A stretch of DNA of 64,000 nt from Nisaea sediminum (GCF_014904705.1 NZ_JACZCQ010000006.1:124001-188000); one strand, 5' to 3'; counted from the stretch's first letter, positions 35,386 to 46,072 are shown. Program-made: numbers and translations. Notes: generated by a model not told the origin, from the sequence alone.

Positions 35386-37104
35386 ATGGCTAATTCAGCC
35401 GCTGCGGTTCAGGAACCGGATTTTTCTGAGAATTTTGCTGCCCTGCTCGACGAGTCGTTCGGCGACGTCACGAGCATCGAAGGCAGCGTTGTCAAGGGCA
35501 CGGTCGTCTCGATCGAAGGCGACAGCGCCCTGATCGACGTCGGCCTCAAGTCCGAAGGCCGTGTGGCGCTGAAGGAATTCGGCGGCCCCGGCCAGAAGGC
35601 CGACCTGAAGCCCGGCGACATTGTCGAAGTGTATGTCGAGCGCATGGAAGACCGTAACGGCGAAGCCATGCTGAGCCGCGAGAAGGCCCGCCGCGAGGAA
35701 GCCTGGGCGGTTCTCGAAGGCGCCTTCGAGAAGGCCGAACGCGTCACCGGCACCATCTTCGGCCGGGTCAAGGGCGGCTTCACCGTCGACCTGTCCGGCG
35801 CCGTGGCCTTCCTGCCGGGCAGCCAGGTCGACATCCGTCCGGTGCGCGACATCGGCCCGCTCCTGGGCACGCCGCAGCCGTTCCAGATCCTGAAAATGGA
35901 CCGCCGCCGGGGCAACATCGTCGTTTCCCGCCGCGCCGTTCTTGAAGAGTCCCGCGCCGAAGCCCGTTCCGAGCTGGTCGCGAACCTCCAGGAAGGCCAG
36001 GTCCTGCAGGGTGTGGTCAAGAACATCACCGACTACGGCGCGTTCGTGGATCTCGGCGGTGTCGACGGCCTGCTGCACGTCACCGACATCGCGTGGCGCC
36101 GCATCAACCACCCGAGCGAAGCGCTGCAGATCGGCTCCACCGTCAAGGTGCAGGTCATCCGCTTCAACCCGGAAACCCAGCGCATCTCCCTCGGCATGAA
36201 GCAGCTTGAGGCGGATCCGTGGGAAGGCGTCGAGCTGAAGTATCCGGTCGGCACCAAGTTCACCGGCCGCGTCACGAACATCACCGACTACGGTGCGTTC
36301 GTCGAGCTGGAGCCGGGCATCGAAGGTCTGGTCCACGTCTCCGAAATGAGCTGGACCAAGAAGAACGTGCATCCGGGCAAGATCGTCTCCACCAGCCAGG
36401 AAGTCGAGGTCATGGTCCTCGACGTCGATCCGAGCAAGCGGCGTATCTCCCTTGGCCTCAAGCAGTGCATGGCCAATCCGTGGGACGATTTCGTCACCAG
36501 CTACCCGGTCGGCACCGAGATCGAAGGCGAGGTCAAGAACATCACCGAATTCGGTCTGTTCGTCGGCCTTTCCGGCGAGATCGACGGCATGGTGCACCTC
36601 TCCGACCTCTCCTGGGAGCAGTCGGGCGAAGAGGCCATCAAGGAGTTCAAGAAGGGCGACATGGTCAAGGCGAAGGTCCTTGACGTCGATACCGAGAAGG
36701 AGCGCATCTCCCTCGGCATCAAGCAGCTCTCCGAGGATCCGTTCGAGTCCGGTGCGTCCGACCTGCGCAAGGGTGCGGTTGTCACCTGCACGGTCACCAC
36801 GCTCACCGACAACGGCCTCGAGGTCTCCGTCGGCGACGGCCTGAACGGCTTCATCCGCAAGTCCGATCTTTCCCGCGACCGTTCCGAGCAGCGCCCGGAC
36901 CGTTTCGCCGTGGGCGAGAAGGTCGATGCCAAGATCACCCAGATCGACAACAAGACGCGCAAGCTGACCCTGTCGATCAAGGCCCGCGAAATCGAGGAAG
37001 AGAAGAAGGCCATGGCCGACTACGGTTCCTCCGACAGCGGCGCCAGCCTGGGCGACATCCTCGGCGCGGCCCTGAAGCAGAAAGAAGAAGAGAACCAGGG
37101 CTGA
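35386..37104 (+). CDS. rpsA: 30S ribosomal protein S1
   Basis: A 572-residue protein with six S1 (OB-fold) domains at about 30-95, 110-175, 195-265, 280-352, 368-438 and 455-525. Domains 3 to 5 carry the strongest motif NITDYGAFVDLGGVDGLLH and its variants. It binds mRNA on the 30S subunit and helps initiation. The SD GAGGAG lies 6 bases upstream of the ATG. Confidence 0.98.
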   Translation: MANSAAAVQEPDFSENFAALLDESFGDVTSIEGSVVKGTVVSIEGDSALIDVGLKSEGRVALKEFGGPGQKADLKPGDIVEVYVERMEDRNGEAMLSREKARREEAWAVLEGAFEKAERVTGTIFGRVKGGFTVDLSGAVAFLPGSQVDIRPVRDIGPLLGTPQPFQILKMDRRRGNIVVSRRAVLEESRAEARSELVANLQEGQVLQGVVKNITDYGAFVDLGGVDGLLHVTDIAWRRINHPSEALQIGSTVKVQVIRFNPETQRISLGMKQLEADPWEGVELKYPVGTKFTGRVTNITDYGAFVELEPGIEGLVHVSEMSWTKKNVHPGKIVSTSQEVEVMVLDVDPSKRRISLGLKQCMANPWDDFVTSYPVGTEIEGEVKNITEFGLFVGLSGEIDGMVHLSDLSWEQSGEEAIKEFKKGDMVKAKVLDVDTEKERISLGIKQLSEDPFESGASDLRKGAVVTCTVTTLTDNGLEVSVGDGLNGFIRKSDLSRDRSEQRPDRFAVGEKVDAKITQIDNKTRKLTLSIKAREIEEEKKAMADYGSSDSGASLGDILGAALKQKEEENQG

Positions 37105-37138
37105 GGCTGACGCCTTACCCGACCGTCTCGCGAGCAGC

Positions 37139-37168
37139 GGCGCCGCCCCCCATCGGGCGGCGCCGTTC
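37139..37168 (+). terminator. GC-rich hairpin after rpsA
   Basis: GGCGCCGCC (37139-37147) pairs perfectly with GGCGGCGCC (37156-37164); the T tract is weak (GTTCTCATTT). Confidence 0.6.
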
Positions 37169-37187
37169 TCATTTCAGGGCGCCTATG

Positions 37188-37221
37188 ACGCACTTCCAAT
37201 TTGGTGAAGTGCGTTTTTATT
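37188..37221 (+). terminator. Intrinsic terminator after rpsA
   Basis: ACGCACTTC (37188-37196) pairs with GAAGTGCGT (37206-37214), followed by TTTTATTAT. This is a classic rho-independent terminator, separating rpsA from ihfB. Confidence 0.88.
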
Positions 37222-37340
37222 ATGCAATAGAGAGACTTAAACTTGACGAGAGGCGTCAAAATTCGGTTTTATTGTCGCCGTGACCTAACCGGCTACCGAT
37301 TGGACGGGCCGACGGGTTGATTGGGGGGAGCGTGGCAAAC

Positions 37341-37622
37341 ATGACCAAATCAGAGTTGATCATGCGTCTTGCCGAGGCGAACCCCCACCTCTATCAGCGC
37401 GATGTGGAGCGGATTGTCTCCGCCATCTTCGACGAAATCTCCGACGCCCTCGCGCGCGGAGACCGGGTCGAGCTGCGCGGATTCGGCGCGTTCTCCGTGA
37501 AGAAGCGCGATGCCCGCGTGGGCCGCAACCCGCGTACCGGTGACTCCGTCCCGGTGCAGGAGAAATTCGTTCCCTTCTTCAAGACCGGCAAGCAGCTGCG
37601 CGACCGGATCAACGAAGGCTAG
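37341..37622 (+). CDS. ihfB: Integration host factor subunit beta
   Basis: A 93-residue HU/IHF-fold DNA-bending protein: [20 protein letters not shown], then [19 protein letters not shown] and the DNA-intercalating arm [12 protein letters not shown]. The ATG at 37341 is 10 bases after the SD GGGGGGAG; a GTG at 37332 is too close. IhfB pairs with IhfA and acts in sigma-54 promoters, replication and recombination. Order rpsA-ihfB-lapA is conserved in proteobacteria. Confidence 0.95.
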   Translation: MTKSELIMRLAEANPHLYQRDVERIVSAIFDEISDALARGDRVELRGFGAFSVKKRDARVGRNPRTGDSVPVQEKFVPFFKTGKQLRDRINEG

Positions 37623-37663
37623 ACGCCTGAAGGCGTTCCATCTCTCTTCCAAAGCTCCATGGA

Positions 37664-37745
37664 CCGTCATACCGGCAAAGGCCGGTACCCAGGGAACTGG
37701 CCGCAACCCTTCGATCTTCTGGGGCCCGGCCTTCGCCGGGGTGAC
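37664..37745. repeat. Composite palindromic repeat (type ACCGGC)
   Basis: Starts CCGTCATACCGGCAAAGGCC, has an internal GGTACCCAGGGA facing TCTGGGGCCC, and ends CCTTCGCCGGGGTGAC. It is about 82 bases, almost the same as 43296-43378, and lies between ihfB and lapA. Confidence 0.8.
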
Positions 37746-37827
37746 AATGCGGAAAATCAATCACATCGGGCATTTCGATTTTCCGCACGGCGCACTAGAT
37801 TAGGAGCGCTAGCAAAACGGAAACGCC

Positions 37828-38169
37828 ATGGCCCGCAGATCATTCATCGCTAAGACCTTCGGCATGCTGATCGGATTGCCGGTCGCAGTCGTGATCGTTC
37901 TTTTCGCCGTCTCGAACCGGCACGCTGTCGAGGTCGGCTTCTGGCCGCTGCCGATCACGGTCGAGGTTCCGGCCTATATTCTCGGCCTCTGCACCATGCT
38001 GTTCGGATTCGTCCTCGGCACCGTCGCTGCCTGGTTCAGTGGCGGCAGCTCCCGGCGCCGGGCCCGCATGGCGGAAGGCAAGGCGCGGCGCCTCGAACAT
38101 GATCTCGAGGACCGCAAGCACGAGGTCGAGGACCTGCGCAAGGCCCTGCCGGCTCCGAACACACGGTAG
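37828..38169 (+). CDS. LapA domain-containing membrane protein
   Basis: A 113-residue protein with two membrane spans (~12-30, GMLIGLPVAVVIVLFAVSN; ~46-68, AYILGLCTMLFGFVLGTVAA) and a C-terminal basic/acidic coiled segment (RRLEHDLEDRKHEVEDLRKA), matching LapA/YciS (DUF1049). In E. coli the family works with LapB in control of LPS synthesis. It precedes trpF by 4 bases. Confidence 0.87.
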   Translation: MARRSFIAKTFGMLIGLPVAVVIVLFAVSNRHAVEVGFWPLPITVEVPAYILGLCTMLFGFVLGTVAAWFSGGSSRRRARMAEGKARRLEHDLEDRKHEVEDLRKALPAPNTR

Positions 38170-38173
38170 AAAC

Positions 38174-38815
38174 ATGCTCGTCAAGATCTGCGGCCTGAAG
38201 ACGCCGGCCACCGTCGAGGCGGCGGCGGCGGCGGGCGCCACCCATCTCGGTTTCAATTTCTTCGCGCCCTCTCCGCGTTCCGTGACGCCGGAGCAGGCGA
38301 AGGAGCTGGCGCGCCATGTTCCCAAGGGCGTGAAGACCGTCGCCCTCGTGGTCGATGCCGACGACGCGCTACTCGACGCGATCTGGGAAAACCTCCGTCC
38401 GGACATCTTCCAGCTGCATGGCAAGGAAACCCCGGACCGGGTCCGCGAAATCAAGGCGCGCTTCGGCGCTGCGGTCATGAAGGTGCTGCGTGTCGCCGAG
38501 TCGGAGGACGCGCGGGCGGCCGAAGCCTATGATGGCGTGGCGGACTTCATCCTGTTCGACGCCAAACCGCCGAAGGACAAGGACAAGCTGCCCGGCGGCA
38601 ACGGGCTCACCTTCGACTGGCGCGCGCTCAAGGCCTATCGCGGCAACACGCCCTGGATGCTCGCGGGCGGCCTCGACGCGGAGAATGTCGCCGAGGCGAT
38701 CCGGGTGACCGGTACCGCGGCCGTCGACACCGCCTCCGGCGCCGAGGATGCGCCGGGCGTCAAGAACCCGGAAAAGATCGCGAGATTCGTCGCTGCGGCA
38801 CTCCACGCAGGGTGA
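38174..38815 (+). CDS. trpF: Phosphoribosylanthranilate isomerase
   Basis: A 213-residue TIM barrel of tryptophan synthesis. Conserved KICGLKTP (catalytic Cys), GFNFFAPSPRSV, DIFQLHGKETP, FILFDAKPP (catalytic Asp), LAGGLDAENV and DTASGAED. The ATG lies 4 bases after the lapA stop. Order trpF-trpB-trpA-accD-folC is the standard alphaproteobacterial one. Confidence 0.96.
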   Translation: MLVKICGLKTPATVEAAAAAGATHLGFNFFAPSPRSVTPEQAKELARHVPKGVKTVALVVDADDALLDAIWENLRPDIFQLHGKETPDRVREIKARFGAAVMKVLRVAESEDARAAEAYDGVADFILFDAKPPKDKDKLPGGNGLTFDWRALKAYRGNTPWMLAGGLDAENVAEAIRVTGTAAVDTASGAEDAPGVKNPEKIARFVAAALHAG

Positions 38816-38909
38816 CAATTTTTGCCCGCCCGGAGCCTTGCTTTGGCCGGGCGCCCCGCGCATTATGCCGCCTTTCGCAAGCCTCCCCGCAAGATGAGGA
38901 AGTCTGACC

Positions 38910-40139
38910 ATGGCCAGCGCCACGCCAGCCCCGAACTCGTTCCGAAGCGGACCCGACGAAGACGGGCATTTCGGAATCTTCGGCGGCCGTTATGTCGCCG
39001 AAACCCTGATGCCGCTGATTCTCGAAGTCGAGAAAGCCTATCTCACGGCCAAGGGCGACCCGGACTTCTGGGCGGAGATGGAATATTACCGCAAGCACTA
39101 TATCGGCCGCCCGAGCGCGCTCTATTTCGCGCCCCGGCTGACGGAGCACTTCGGCGGCGCCAAGCTCTACTTCAAGCGTGACGAGCTGAACCATACCGGC
39201 GCACACAAGATCAACAACGTGATGGGCCAGGCCCTGCTCGCCAAGCGCATGGGCAAGACCAAGATCATTGCCGAGACCGGCGCCGGCCAGCACGGCGTCG
39301 CGACCGCCACCGCCTGCGCGCTTTTCGGCATGGAGTGCGAGGTCTTCATGGGCGCCGAGGACGTGAAGCGGCAGAAGCCGAACGTCGACCGTATGCGCCT
39401 GCTCGGCGCCAAGGTCGTCCCGGTCACCTCCGGCTCCTCGACCCTGAAAGACGCCATGAACGAGGCCCTGCGCTACTGGGTCTCCAAGGCGGAGACGCAT
39501 TTCTACATCATCGGCACGGCCGCCGGCCCGCACCCGTACCCGGCCATGGTGCGCGACTTCCAGTGCATTATTGGCGAGGAGGTGCGCTGGCAGCTCGAGG
39601 AAGCCGAGGGCAAGCTGCCCGACGCGCTGGTCGCCTGCATCGGCGGCGGCTCCAACGCCATCGGCCTGTTCCATCCCTTCCTCGACGATCCGAGCGTCCA
39701 GATCTTCGGCGTCGAGGCGGCCGGGCACGGCATTCCGAGCGGCGAGCACGCGGCCTCGCTGACGGGCGGCGCGCCGGGCGTGCTGCATGGCAACCGAACC
39801 TACCTGCTGCAGGACGACGACGGGCAGATCACCGAGGCACACTCGATCTCGGCCGGTCTCGACTATCCGGGTATCGGTCCGGAGCATTCATGGCTGCACG
39901 AGAGCGGCCGGGTGAACTATGTCAGCGCCACCGACACCGAAGCCCTTGAAGCCTTCGCCCTTTGCTCGAAGCTTGAGGGGATCATCCCGGCGCTCGAGCC
40001 GAGCCATGCGCTGGCCTACGTCTCGACGATGATCGGCGACATGGACAAGGACAAGATCGTGGTCATGAACCTCTGCGGCCGCGGCGACAAGGATCTGGAT
40101 GCGGTGATTCCGCGGCTCGAAAAGATGGGCAAACTCTGA
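38910..40139 (+). CDS. trpB: Tryptophan synthase beta chain
   Basis: A 409-residue PLP enzyme condensing indole with serine. PLP lysine is Lys100 in [12 protein letters not shown]; other motifs are [15 protein letters not shown] (catalytic Glu) and the phosphate loop [10 protein letters not shown]. It works as a heterotetramer with TrpA, channelling indole. Its stop shares a base with the trpA start (TGATG). Confidence 0.98.
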   Translation: MASATPAPNSFRSGPDEDGHFGIFGGRYVAETLMPLILEVEKAYLTAKGDPDFWAEMEYYRKHYIGRPSALYFAPRLTEHFGGAKLYFKRDELNHTGAHKINNVMGQALLAKRMGKTKIIAETGAGQHGVATATACALFGMECEVFMGAEDVKRQKPNVDRMRLLGAKVVPVTSGSSTLKDAMNEALRYWVSKAETHFYIIGTAAGPHPYPAMVRDFQCIIGEEVRWQLEEAEGKLPDALVACIGGGSNAIGLFHPFLDDPSVQIFGVEAAGHGIPSGEHAASLTGGAPGVLHGNRTYLLQDDDGQITEAHSISAGLDYPGIGPEHSWLHESGRVNYVSATDTEALEAFALCSKLEGIIPALEPSHALAYVSTMIGDMDKDKIVVMNLCGRGDKDLDAVIPRLEKMGKL

Positions 40140-40975
40140 TGGACTATACCGCTTCGCGCCTCGACAAGTGCTTCGCCGCCCTGAAGGCTGAGAACCGGCC
40201 CGGCCTCGGTATCTTCGTGACCGCCGGCGACCCGGACCAGGAGACTTCGCTCGCGATCCTGAAGGCCCTGCCCGGCGCCGGCGCCGACATGATCGAGTTC
40301 GGCATGCCGTTCTCCGACCCGATGGCCGACGGCCCGTCGATCCAGGCCTCGAGCCAGCGCGCGCTCAAGGCCGGCGCCTCGCTCGCCAAGACCATCGATC
40401 TGGTGCGCAAGTTCCGCGAAGGGGACCAGAGCACGCCGGTCGTGCTCATGGGCTACTACAACCCGATCTATATCTACGGGGTGGAGCGCTTCCTGACCGA
40501 TGCCATTTCCGCCGGCGCGGACGGGCTGATCGTGGTCGACCTGCCGCCTGAAGAGGATGACGAGCTCTGCGTCCCGGCGGTGAAACGCGGCCTGCCCTTC
40601 GTCCGGCTGGCAACGCCGACCACCGACGATGCCCGCCTGCCGAAGGTGCTGACCAATACCAGCGGCTTCATCTATTATGTCTCCATCACCGGGATCACCG
40701 GCACCGCGGACGTGCCGATCGACATGGTCCGCGCGGCGATCAGCCGGCTGCGGAACCACACCGACCTGCCGATCGGCGTCGGTTTCGGGATCAAGACCCG
40801 CGACCACGCGGCGGCGATCGGCTCCGTCGCCGATGCCTGCATCGTCGGCACGGCGGTGGTGAATGCCCTCGCCGGCTCGCTCGACGGGAACGACAAGGCC
40901 GGACCGGATACCGTCAAGGCCGTGACCGATCTGGTATCGGAGCTTGCCAAGGGCGTGCGCGAGGCGCGCGGCTGA
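40139..40975 (+). CDS. trpA: Tryptophan synthase alpha chain
   Basis: A 278-residue TIM barrel cleaving indole-3-glycerol phosphate. Catalytic Glu53 ([10 protein letters not shown]) and Asp64 (MADGPSIQ) are present, as are the loop [12 protein letters not shown] and phosphate site GFGIKTR. Overlaps trpB by one base. Confidence 0.98.
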   Translation: MDYTASRLDKCFAALKAENRPGLGIFVTAGDPDQETSLAILKALPGAGADMIEFGMPFSDPMADGPSIQASSQRALKAGASLAKTIDLVRKFREGDQSTPVVLMGYYNPIYIYGVERFLTDAISAGADGLIVVDLPPEEDDELCVPAVKRGLPFVRLATPTTDDARLPKVLTNTSGFIYYVSITGITGTADVPIDMVRAAISRLRNHTDLPIGVGFGIKTRDHAAAIGSVADACIVGTAVVNALAGSLDGNDKAGPDTVKAVTDLVSELAKGVREARG

Positions 40976-41008
40976 GATTTGAACCCGCGGATTGCGGAGT
41001 GAGATGAG

Positions 41009-41935
41009 ATGAACTGGATCACCAACTCTGTCCTGCCGAAGATCAAGGCGCTCGTGCAGCCGCACGACGTGCCGGAAAATCTCTGGATAAAGTGCGGCGG
41101 CTGCGGAGAGATGATTTTCCACCGCAATCTCGAGGAGAATCAGCAGGTCTGCCCGAACTGCGAGCACCACATGCGTCTCGGCGCGGAAAAGCGTCTGGAG
41201 ATGCTGTTCGACGGCGAGAAGCACGACCGGATCGAACTGCCGAAACCGGTGCTCGACCCGCTGAAATTCCGCGACCGCAAGCGCTACACCGACCGGCTGA
41301 AGGAAGCCCAGTCGAAGACCGACGCCGAGGATGCGATCATCGTTGCCCACGGCAAGATGGGCGGCGCGCCGGTCGTGCTCGCGCTGTTCCGCTTCGATTT
41401 CATGGGCGGCTCCATGGGCATCGCGGTCGGCGACGCGCTGGTCCGTGCGGCCGAACTCGCCAAGGCGCAGAAGGCCCCGCTTGTGGTCTTTCCGGCCTCG
41501 GGCGGTGCCCGCATGCAGGAAGGCATCCTCTCGCTGATGCAGATGCCGCGCACGGTGATCGCGCGCGAGATCGTCAAGGAAGCGGGCCTGCCCTTCGTCG
41601 TCGTGCTGACCGACCCGACCACGGGCGGCGTCACCGCCTCCTTCGCCATGCTGGGCGACATCCATATCGCCGAGCCGGGCGCCATCATCGGCTTCGCCGG
41701 CCAGCGGGTGATCCAGGAGACCATCCGCGAGCAGCTGCCGGACGGCTTCCAGCGCTCGGAATACCTGCTCGAGCACGGCATGGTCGACATGGTCGTGCAT
41801 CGCAAGGATCTCCGGAACACCCTGATCCGGGTCTTCGCCATGATCCGCTCCCCTCTGCCGGAGGCGGAGGTGGTGAAGCTGCCGAAAACAAAGGCGACAT
41901 CTGCCGAAAGCGTGGACGAGGACGAGGAGAGCTGA
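41009..41935 (+). CDS. accD: Acetyl-CoA carboxylase carboxyltransferase subunit beta
   Basis: A 308-residue subunit. An N-terminal C4 zinc ribbon (Cys29, Cys32, Cys48, Cys51) is followed by the crotonase-like core with FDFMGGSMGIAVGDALVRA, FPASGGARMQEGILSLMQM and TDPTTGGVTASFAMLGD. With AccA it transfers carboxyl from biotin to acetyl-CoA in fatty acid synthesis. folC follows. Confidence 0.97.
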   Translation: MNWITNSVLPKIKALVQPHDVPENLWIKCGGCGEMIFHRNLEENQQVCPNCEHHMRLGAEKRLEMLFDGEKHDRIELPKPVLDPLKFRDRKRYTDRLKEAQSKTDAEDAIIVAHGKMGGAPVVLALFRFDFMGGSMGIAVGDALVRAAELAKAQKAPLVVFPASGGARMQEGILSLMQMPRTVIAREIVKEAGLPFVVVLTDPTTGGVTASFAMLGDIHIAEPGAIIGFAGQRVIQETIREQLPDGFQRSEYLLEHGMVDMVVHRKDLRNTLIRVFAMIRSPLPEAEVVKLPKTKATSAESVDEDEES

Positions 41936-41960
41936 GGCTCGTCCGCCGGAGGATCCCGAG

Positions 41961-43274
41961 ATTTCCGCATCCAAGCCTTCGCCGCAGCCGATCCTGGAGA
42001 GGCTGCAGCGCCTGCACCCGAAACTGATCGATCTGACGCTCGACCGGCTCGAGCGCCTGCTTGAAAAGCTCGGCCAACCGGAACGCAAGCTGCCGCCGGT
42101 GATCCACGTCGCCGGCACCAACGGCAAGGGCTCGACGATCGCCATGCTGCGCGGCATCTACGAGGCCGCGGGGCGCAGGGTCCATGCCGACACCTCACCG
42201 CACCTTGTGCGCTACAACGAGCGTTTCTACATCGCGGGCCACGAGATCGACGATGCGGCGCTGGTCGGCATCCTCGAGGAATGCGAACGCGAGAACGGAG
42301 GCGTGCCGATCACCCTCTTCGAGATCACCACGGCGGCGGCCTTTCTCGCCTTCTCCCGCACCCCGGCCGACGTGCTGCTGCTGGAGGTCGGGCTCGGCGG
42401 ACGGTTCGACGCGACCAACGTCGTCGAGAAACCCGCCGTCTCCGTGATCACGCCGGTCTCCATGGACCATATGAGCTTCCTCGGCGACACGATCGAGAAG
42501 ATCGCCTTCGAGAAGGCCGGGATCCTGAAGCCGGGCGTTCCGGCAGTGATCGGCCCGCAGGATCCGGCGGCGCTCGCCGTGATCGAGGCGCGGGCGTCGG
42601 AGGTCGGCGCACCGCTCCACCGGCACGGCCGGGAATGGACCATCGCGGAGGGCGGCGACGGCATGCTCTTCAGCACCGGCGGCACCACCCGGCGCTATCC
42701 GAAACCGGGCCTGCTCGGCGCGCACCAGATAACCAACGCCGGACAGGCGCTGATGGCGGCCGATCTCGCGGAAAAGCTGGTCCCGACGACGGAGGGCGCG
42801 CGCGCAAAGGGCATCGCCGAGGCGCGCTGGCCCGCCCGCATGCAGCACCTGGAAACAGGCGCGCTGACCGAGTATCTCGCACCCGGATCGACGCTCTGGG
42901 TCGATGGCGGACACAATGAAAGCGCCGGGGCGGCGGTCGCATCCATCCTCGACGGCTGGGCGAAGGAAAAGGGCGCATTACCCGTGCATATGCTCTTCAG
43001 CTCGCTCAACACGCGCGATCCGGCGGCCTTCCTGAAGCATCTGAAGGGCCGGGCGAAACGGCTCTACGTCATGCCCATCCCGGGCGAACCTAACACCCTG
43101 ACCGAGGACGAGCTGATGGACGGCGCCAAGCGCGCCGCCATGCCGGCCGTCCCGGTCCGGACCGTGAAGCAGGCACTCCGCGACAGCCAGAAGAAGGGCA
43201 CGCCCGTGCGCTTCCTGATCTGCGGCTCGCTCTACCTCGCCGGGCACGCGCTCGGCCTCAATTCCGGCGGCTGA
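41961..43274 (+). CDS. folC: Bifunctional folylpolyglutamate synthase/dihydrofolate synthase, apparent ATT start
   Basis: About 437 residues. The N-terminal segment (PILERLQRLHPKLIDLTLDR) and P-loop HVAGTNGKGST are typical FolC; further motifs are HVDT-like ADTSPHLVRYNERF, LLEVGLGGRFDATNV, SMDHMSFLGDTIEKIAFEKAG and WVDGGHNE. The reading frame is open from 41877, yet the first ATG/GTG/TTG is the GTG at 42099, which would start two residues before the P-loop and remove ~46 conserved residues. An ATT at 41961 is 7 bases after the SD GGAGGA and gives the N-terminus (M)SASKPSPQPILERL, as in relatives. It adds glutamates to folates. Confidence 0.9.
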   Translation: MSASKPSPQPILERLQRLHPKLIDLTLDRLERLLEKLGQPERKLPPVIHVAGTNGKGSTIAMLRGIYEAAGRRVHADTSPHLVRYNERFYIAGHEIDDAALVGILEECERENGGVPITLFEITTAAAFLAFSRTPADVLLLEVGLGGRFDATNVVEKPAVSVITPVSMDHMSFLGDTIEKIAFEKAGILKPGVPAVIGPQDPAALAVIEARASEVGAPLHRHGREWTIAEGGDGMLFSTGGTTRRYPKPGLLGAHQITNAGQALMAADLAEKLVPTTEGARAKGIAEARWPARMQHLETGALTEYLAPGSTLWVDGGHNESAGAAVASILDGWAKEKGALPVHMLFSSLNTRDPAAFLKHLKGRAKRLYVMPIPGEPNTLTEDELMDGAKRAAMPAVPVRTVKQALRDSQKKGTPVRFLICGSLYLAGHALGLNSGG

Positions 43275-43295
43275 TTTCTCGGCGCCACTCAATAA

Positions 43296-43378
43296 CCGTC
43301 ATACCGGCGAAGGCCGGTACCCAGGGATCGAGTTCACAGTCCCGTGTTCCCTTGGGCCCCGGCCTGCGCCGGGGTGAC
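43296..43378. repeat. Composite palindromic repeat (type ACCGGC)
   Basis: CCGTCATACCGGCGAAGGCC ... CCTGCGCCGGGGTGAC, closely matching 37664-37745 in both ends and in the internal GGTACCCAGGGA. Confidence 0.8.
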
Positions 43379-43406
43379 GTTCATTCATCAGTTGGGGAGC
43401 ACACAC

Positions 43407-44150
43407 ATGGATCTCGGTCTCAAGGGCAAGAACATCATCGTCACCGGCGGCACCCGCGGCATCGGCCTCGCGATCGCAGAGGCCTGCGCCGCCGAAGGCG
43501 CGGCCATCTCGGTCTGCAGCCGCACCGAAACCAGCGTCGCTTCGGCGGCGGAGAAGCTTGCGACATACGGTGGTACGGTCCATACCGCGATTTGCGACGT
43601 CGCCGATGCCGACGCGCTGAAGGCCTATATCGAAGCGGCGGCGGACGCGCTCGGCGGGATCGACGGGCTGGTGAACAATCCCTCCGGCTTCGGCGCGACC
43701 GACGACGAGGACGGCTGGAAGAAGAGCGTCGACGTGGACCTGATGGGCGTCGTCCGCGCCACCTGGGCGGCCTACCCGTACCTGACGAAGAGCCAGGGCG
43801 CGATCCTGACGATCTCCTCGGTCTCCGGCATCGGCGCAACCACCAATCTGCCGTACGGCGCGGTGAAGGCCGCAGTGATCCAGCTGACTCAGAGTCACGC
43901 CAAGAAATTTGCCGCCGACGGGGTGCGGGTGAACTGCATCGCCCCAGGCTCGATCCTGTTTCCCGGCGGCAGCTGGGAGCGGCGCGAGACGGAGAATCCG
44001 GACCTCTACAACAGCACCCTCGCCCGTATCCCCTTCGGCCGCTTCGGCAAGCCGGAGGAGATCGGCACCGTCGCAGCCTTTCTGCTCTCGCCCGCCGCGA
44101 GCTGGGTCACCGGCCAAACCGTCGCGGTCGACGGCGCGCAGAACCTTTAG
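43407..44150 (+). CDS. Short-chain dehydrogenase/reductase
   Basis: A 247-residue classical SDR: NAD(P) motif VTGGTRGIGLAIAEA (residues 12-26), catalytic Ser in LTISSVSGIG, Tyr-x3-Lys in YGAVKAAVIQL. The usual NNAG reads NNPSG, as in a subset of the family. SD GGGGAG is 7 bases before the ATG at 43407; the in-frame ATG at 43344 lies inside the palindromic repeat. Substrate unknown; 3-oxoacyl or alcohol/sugar oxidations are the options. Confidence 0.9.
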   Translation: MDLGLKGKNIIVTGGTRGIGLAIAEACAAEGAAISVCSRTETSVASAAEKLATYGGTVHTAICDVADADALKAYIEAAADALGGIDGLVNNPSGFGATDDEDGWKKSVDVDLMGVVRATWAAYPYLTKSQGAILTISSVSGIGATTNLPYGAVKAAVIQLTQSHAKKFAADGVRVNCIAPGSILFPGGSWERRETENPDLYNSTLARIPFGRFGKPEEIGTVAAFLLSPAASWVTGQTVAVDGAQNL

Positions 44151-44176
44151 TCCGCGGCCAGACGGCCAACCGCCCC

Positions 44177-44253
44177 GTGATCCCGTTGAAAAACGGGATC
44201 CACTGCCCCAACCAGGTGGCAGACAGTGGATCCCGACGTGCGTCGGGATGACG
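44177..44253. repeat. Composite palindromic repeat (type ATCCCGA)
   Basis: Two units back-to-back: GTGATCCCGTTGAAAAACGG continuing to GATCCACT, and GTGGATCCCGACGTGCGTCG continuing to GGATGACG (44226-44253). The second unit equals those flanking the GIY-YIG gene. Confidence 0.8.
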
Positions 44254-44277
44254 AAAGCCAAGGAAGTGGAAAAAGCG

Positions 44278-44631
44278 ATGCCTGAAGCCGTCAATCTCGC
44301 TGAGAAACTCTCCAAATTCAGCGAACACTGGTCGCCGAAGACCGTCTCGAAATTCAACGGTCACGACATCATGGTCGTGAAGGTGAAGGGCGAGTTCAAC
44401 TGGCATCATCACGACGACACGGACGATTTCTTCATGGTCCTCGAGGGCCGCATCCGCATCGAGACAGAGAACGGCGATGTAGAGCTCGGCCCGGGCGAGC
44501 TCTACGTCATCCCGAAAGGCATCGAGCACCGCCCGGTCGCCGAGGAAGAGGCACATCTGATGCTGATCGAGAAGTCCGGCACGCCGAACACCGGCGACGA
44601 GGCGACGGCGGCGAAGATCACCGAGATCTGA
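44278..44631 (+). CDS. Cupin domain-containing protein
   Basis: A 117-residue single-domain cupin: metal motif FNWHHHDDTDDFFMVLEG and second motif GPGELYVIPKGIEHRP, with the metal-binding His and Glu residues. The start at 44278 (MPEAVNLAEKL) is preferred, with AAGGAAG upstream; the earlier ATG at 44248 lies inside the palindromic repeat. Substrate unknown. Confidence 0.88.
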   Translation: MPEAVNLAEKLSKFSEHWSPKTVSKFNGHDIMVVKVKGEFNWHHHDDTDDFFMVLEGRIRIETENGDVELGPGELYVIPKGIEHRPVAEEEAHLMLIEKSGTPNTGDEATAAKITEI

Positions 44632-44654
44632 GCCTCTTTCCGCGTACCATCAAT

Positions 44655-44737
44655 CGTCATCCCGGCCGCAGAGCCGGGACCTTGCCGAACGTGGAGCCAG
44701 GCTCTTCGAAAGGTCCCGGATCGGGTCCGGGATGACG
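44655..44737. repeat. Composite palindromic repeat (type CCCGG)
   Basis: CGTCATCCCGGCCGCAGAGC continuing to CGGGACC, then an inverted partner GGTCCCGGATCGGGTCCGGG continuing to ATGACG. It lies between the convergent cupin and alcohol dehydrogenase genes. Confidence 0.8.
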
Positions 44738-44759
44738 AACTTGGGGTGGTGATTGGAGG

Positions 44760-45869
<1,110 letters not shown>

Positions 45870-46072
45870 GGCGTCCTCCCTAGCGTGCCCGGATTGGAAT
45901 GGGAGGCTAACAGTCTTTCATCGCCCGCCTTTTTGCAATGCGCGTCTCGGAACGTTTCGGAAGCGGCATTGCCCCCGCCAGGAGCGAACGCCACCGCAAT
46001 CCGGAAGAAGGGTTGCCGCCACAACTGACTCGCGCAAAGCTTCGAGTTCTTGGCGCTCCGGGGGACATGCCG

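Noticed and set aside
44248-44277. Upstream ATG of the cupin gene
   Set aside because: It lies in the palindromic repeat and has no SD; the ATG at 44278 fits better.
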